Shown here piece after piece: positions 62,235 to 64,000 of a stretch of DNA of 64,000 nucleotides. Within the stretch, counting starts at the first letter, position 1; each line of letters starts with the position of its first letter. Both the position numbers and the translations under genes were made by a program. This stretch comes from Hyphomonas sp. (GTDB lineage Bacteria; Pseudomonadota; Alphaproteobacteria; Caulobacterales; Hyphomonadaceae): positions 620,001 to 684,000 of the forward strand of contig NZ_JAGYJH010000003.1 in assembly GCF_018402285.1 (NCBI RefSeq). The letters run 5' to 3'. Below the pieces are notes generated by a model that was not told the origin of the DNA, did not search any database, and saw nothing but the letters and a program-made list of their open reading frames with translations.

Positions 62235-62272
62235 ATAAAAAAGAAGCGGCAGCTTCATGAGGCTGCCGCTTC
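62235..62272 (-). terminator. Rho-independent terminator downstream of the aldehyde dehydrogenase
   Basis: GAAGCGGCAGC (62243-62253) pairs with GCTGCCGCTTC (62262-62272); on the minus strand TTTTTT follows. It separates the dehydrogenase from the GST gene. Confidence 0.85.
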
Positions 62273-62296
62273 GGTTATCTTGCTGCCAAGCGATGA

Positions 62297-63727
62297 TTAC
62301 GCCGCATTGTAGCCGATCACGGCTTTCACTTCGAGGAACTCCTCGAAGCCATGCTCGCCCCATTCGCGGCCATTGCCCGACTGGCCATAGCCGCCAAACG
62401 GCGCGGAGAAGTCCGGGCGGGCGCCGTTGACGAGGATCTGGCCGGCGCGGATGCGGTTGGCAATGGCGTGGGCTTCCTTGTCCGGGCCCTGAACATAGCC
62501 GGCGAGACCGTAGACGGTGTCGTTGGCCATCTCGACGGCCTGGTCGACCGTGTCATAGGGCAGGATGCAGAGCACAGGGCCGAAGATTTCCTCGCGCGCG
62601 ATGGTCATGTCATTGGTGACATTCGCAAACACGGTCGGGCGGGCAAAGTAGCCCTTGTTGAAGCCTTCAGGGCGGCCGGGGCCACCGGCAACGAGGGTTG
62701 CGCCCTCTTCGATGCCCTTCTGGATGAGATCCTGGACCTTCTGGTACTGGTTGGCGTTGGAGATCGGGCCGATGGCGCCGGGCGCCGCTTCGGCCGGCAT
62801 ACCGACCTTCACCGATTCAGCCGTTGCCTTGGCAATCGCGATGGCCTGGTCCTGCTGGTCCTTCTGCACGAACATCCGCGACGGGGCGTTACAGCTCTGG
62901 CCGGTATTGGTCATCATGTTCATGATGCCGCTGGACACGGCCTTCTGCAGATCGGCCGTAGGCAGAACAATGTTCGGGCTCTTGCCGCCGAGTTCCTGGG
63001 CAACGCGCTTGACGGTCGGGGCAGCCGCCTGGGCCACCAGAACGCCGGCGCGGGTCGATCCGGTGAAGCTCACCATGTCGACATCGGGGTGTGCCGACAT
63101 CGCCGAGCCGACGCCCGGGCCGTCGCCGTTCACAAGGTTGAACACGCCTTTGGGCACGCCGGCCTCATGCAGCACTTCTGCGAAGATCATCGCGTCGAGG
63201 GGGGCAATTTCAGACGGTTTCAGAACCATCGTGCAGCCAGCAGCGATGGCCGGAGCCACCTTGCAGGCGATCTGGTTCAGCGGCCAGTTCCAGGGCGTGA
63301 TGAACGCGCAGACGCCAATCGGCTCCTTGCGCAGCAGGGTGGTGCCTTTCAGCTCCTCCCATTTGTAATCGCGCAGGATGGCAGCGGTGGTGGCGAAGTG
63401 GCCCATGCCCGAAGGCACATGCGCGGCATTGGCGAGCCACATCGGCGCGCCCATCTCATCGGAGATGGCCTTGGCAAGGTCGGGCATGCGCTTCTGAAGA
63501 CCGGCTGTGATCTTGTCGAGGAGGTCTGCGCGGTAGTCCACGCTCGTCTGCGAGAAGCTCGGGAAGGCGCGCTTGGCAGCGGCGACAGCCTTGTCGACAT
63601 CGGCGGCCGAGCCGATGGAAATCACGGCAAAATTCTCTTCGGTCGCCGGGTTTTCGACTTCCAGCGTGCGCGGCGTTACCGGATCGACCCATTCGCCGTC
63701 GATATAGAATTTGAGGAATTGTTGCAT
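62297..63727 (-). CDS. Aldehyde dehydrogenase (NAD(P)+)
   Basis: 476 residues. FYIDGEWVDPVTPRTLEVENPAT is the N-terminus, PIGVCAFITPWNWPLNQIACKVAPAIAAGCTMVLKPSE the cofactor-binding block in two runs. The catalytic Glu is in AQELGGKSPNIVL and the Cys in NTGQSCNAPSRM. SGNGREWGEHGFEEFLEVKAV closes it. It oxidises aldehydes to acids. The substrate cannot be read. Starting codons before 63727 (frame to 63802) lack the family pattern. Confidence 0.95.
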   Translation of the reverse strand: MQQFLKFYIDGEWVDPVTPRTLEVENPATEENFAVISIGSAADVDKAVAAAKRAFPSFSQTSVDYRADLLDKITAGLQKRMPDLAKAISDEMGAPMWLANAAHVPSGMGHFATTAAILRDYKWEELKGTTLLRKEPIGVCAFITPWNWPLNQIACKVAPAIAAGCTMVLKPSEIAPLDAMIFAEVLHEAGVPKGVFNLVNGDGPGVGSAMSAHPDVDMVSFTGSTRAGVLVAQAAAPTVKRVAQELGGKSPNIVLPTADLQKAVSSGIMNMMTNTGQSCNAPSRMFVQKDQQDQAIAIAKATAESVKVGMPAEAAPGAIGPISNANQYQKVQDLIQKGIEEGATLVAGGPGRPEGFNKGYFARPTVFANVTNDMTIAREEIFGPVLCILPYDTVDQAVEMANDTVYGLAGYVQGPDKEAHAIANRIRAGQILVNGARPDFSAPFGGYGQSGNGREWGEHGFEEFLEVKAVIGYNAA

Positions 63728-63825
63728 GGGCCAGGGCCTCCCTTGAGCGCGTCTTAAATGGACATCTTCCTTACTATAGGAGAGGCAGAGGCGTTTCGCC
63801 ACTCCTGACGCGGGGGGAGGGGGCG

Positions 63826-64000
63826 ATGGGGCAGACTGAAAACCAGCGCTTTTTCAGGCACTGGCGGAGACATGACATGCATACGCGGCTGGAACTGATG
63901 CTCACGCCGGATTGGGGGACTGGGCAGAACCGGAACAGAACCAAAAAAGTGGCCTTCGACGCACCGGTCTTTGAGGAGGCGATGCGGGCCTGGAAATGCG
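63826..64000 (+). CDS. Hypothetical protein, start only (3' end outside window)
   Basis: A frame of at least 58 codons from an ATG preceded by a strong purine run (GGGGGGAGGGGG). It opens MGQTENQRFFRHWRRHDMHT and continues TRLELMLTPDWGTGQ, with no stop before the window ends. No family is recognisable from this much. It diverges from the aldehyde dehydrogenase. Confidence 0.5.
   Translation, partial: MGQTENQRFFRHWRRHDMHTRLELMLTPDWGTGQNRNRTKKVAFDAPVFEEAMRAWKC

Overview
The window is GC-rich and reads as chromosome from an alphaproteobacterium, probably a Hyphomonas/Caulobacter-type organism (Hyphomonadaceae-like). This is inferred from gene content and was not tested by search. The pointers are a CC0125/CC1285-type lipoprotein, crotonyl-CoA carboxylase/reductase with ethylmalonyl-CoA mutase, an alphaproteobacterial-type phosphoserine aminotransferase, and a DUF1800/DUF1501 pair. 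No rRNA, tRNA or CRISPR array was seen.

Left part, about 1-17.4 kb, is accessory in character. It holds many single-gene units on both strands separated by long spacers: a truncated histidine kinase, ParDE, an SDR, a CPBP protease, a SUKH-type immunity-like protein, small membrane proteins, an exported HExxH protein, a tyrosine-recombinase remnant, the DUF1800-DUF1501 pair, a NAD(P)-binding protein, a CIA30 protein, a DMT permease, HigBA, an IS110 transposase and a beheaded tetR. The spacers carry about ten copies of an imperfect repeat of roughly 100 bp, all in the same orientation, in cassette-like order. I did not see a copy to the right of the IS110.

Cellulose and signalling block, 17.5-32 kb. 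bcsA-bcsB-bcsC-like-PAS form a tightly coupled operon with start/stop overlaps at every junction, behind a strong 25-bp palindrome at the bcsA ribosome binding region. Next come hipBA on the minus strand with three 18-bp operators exactly 50 bp apart, a degenerate ECF-sigma-like gene, a four-PAS hybrid histidine kinase, and a convergent OmpR-family regulator whose stop codon overlaps that of the kinase.

Housekeeping block, 32.6-64 kb. efp faces epmA-epmB, its lysine-modification enzymes. Then come a primase-zinc-finger-like membrane protein, a fatty acid desaturase, two tandem von Willebrand A paralogues (one without a signal peptide, one exported), MaoC, a thiolase, a nitroreductase, a 3-hydroxyacyl-CoA dehydrogenase-type SDR, YkvA and YhhN proteins, serC-GNAT-serA, a PagL-like deacylase, purA, a P-loop kinase, an NTF2-like protein, ccr, a class IV aminotransferase, ecm, a protease/RimK fusion, a Bcr/CflA exporter, a sugar-dehydrogenase lipoprotein, a CC0125-type lipoprotein, a decayed DUF7010-like gene, a glutathione S-transferase and an aldehyde dehydrogenase. 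Ccr and Ecm belong to the ethylmalonyl-CoA pathway. Thiolase, MaoC and SDR could serve acyl-CoA metabolism beside it.

Most coordinates are read directly. Several start codons were moved downstream of the longest reading frame on the basis of Shine-Dalgarno motifs and known family starts.
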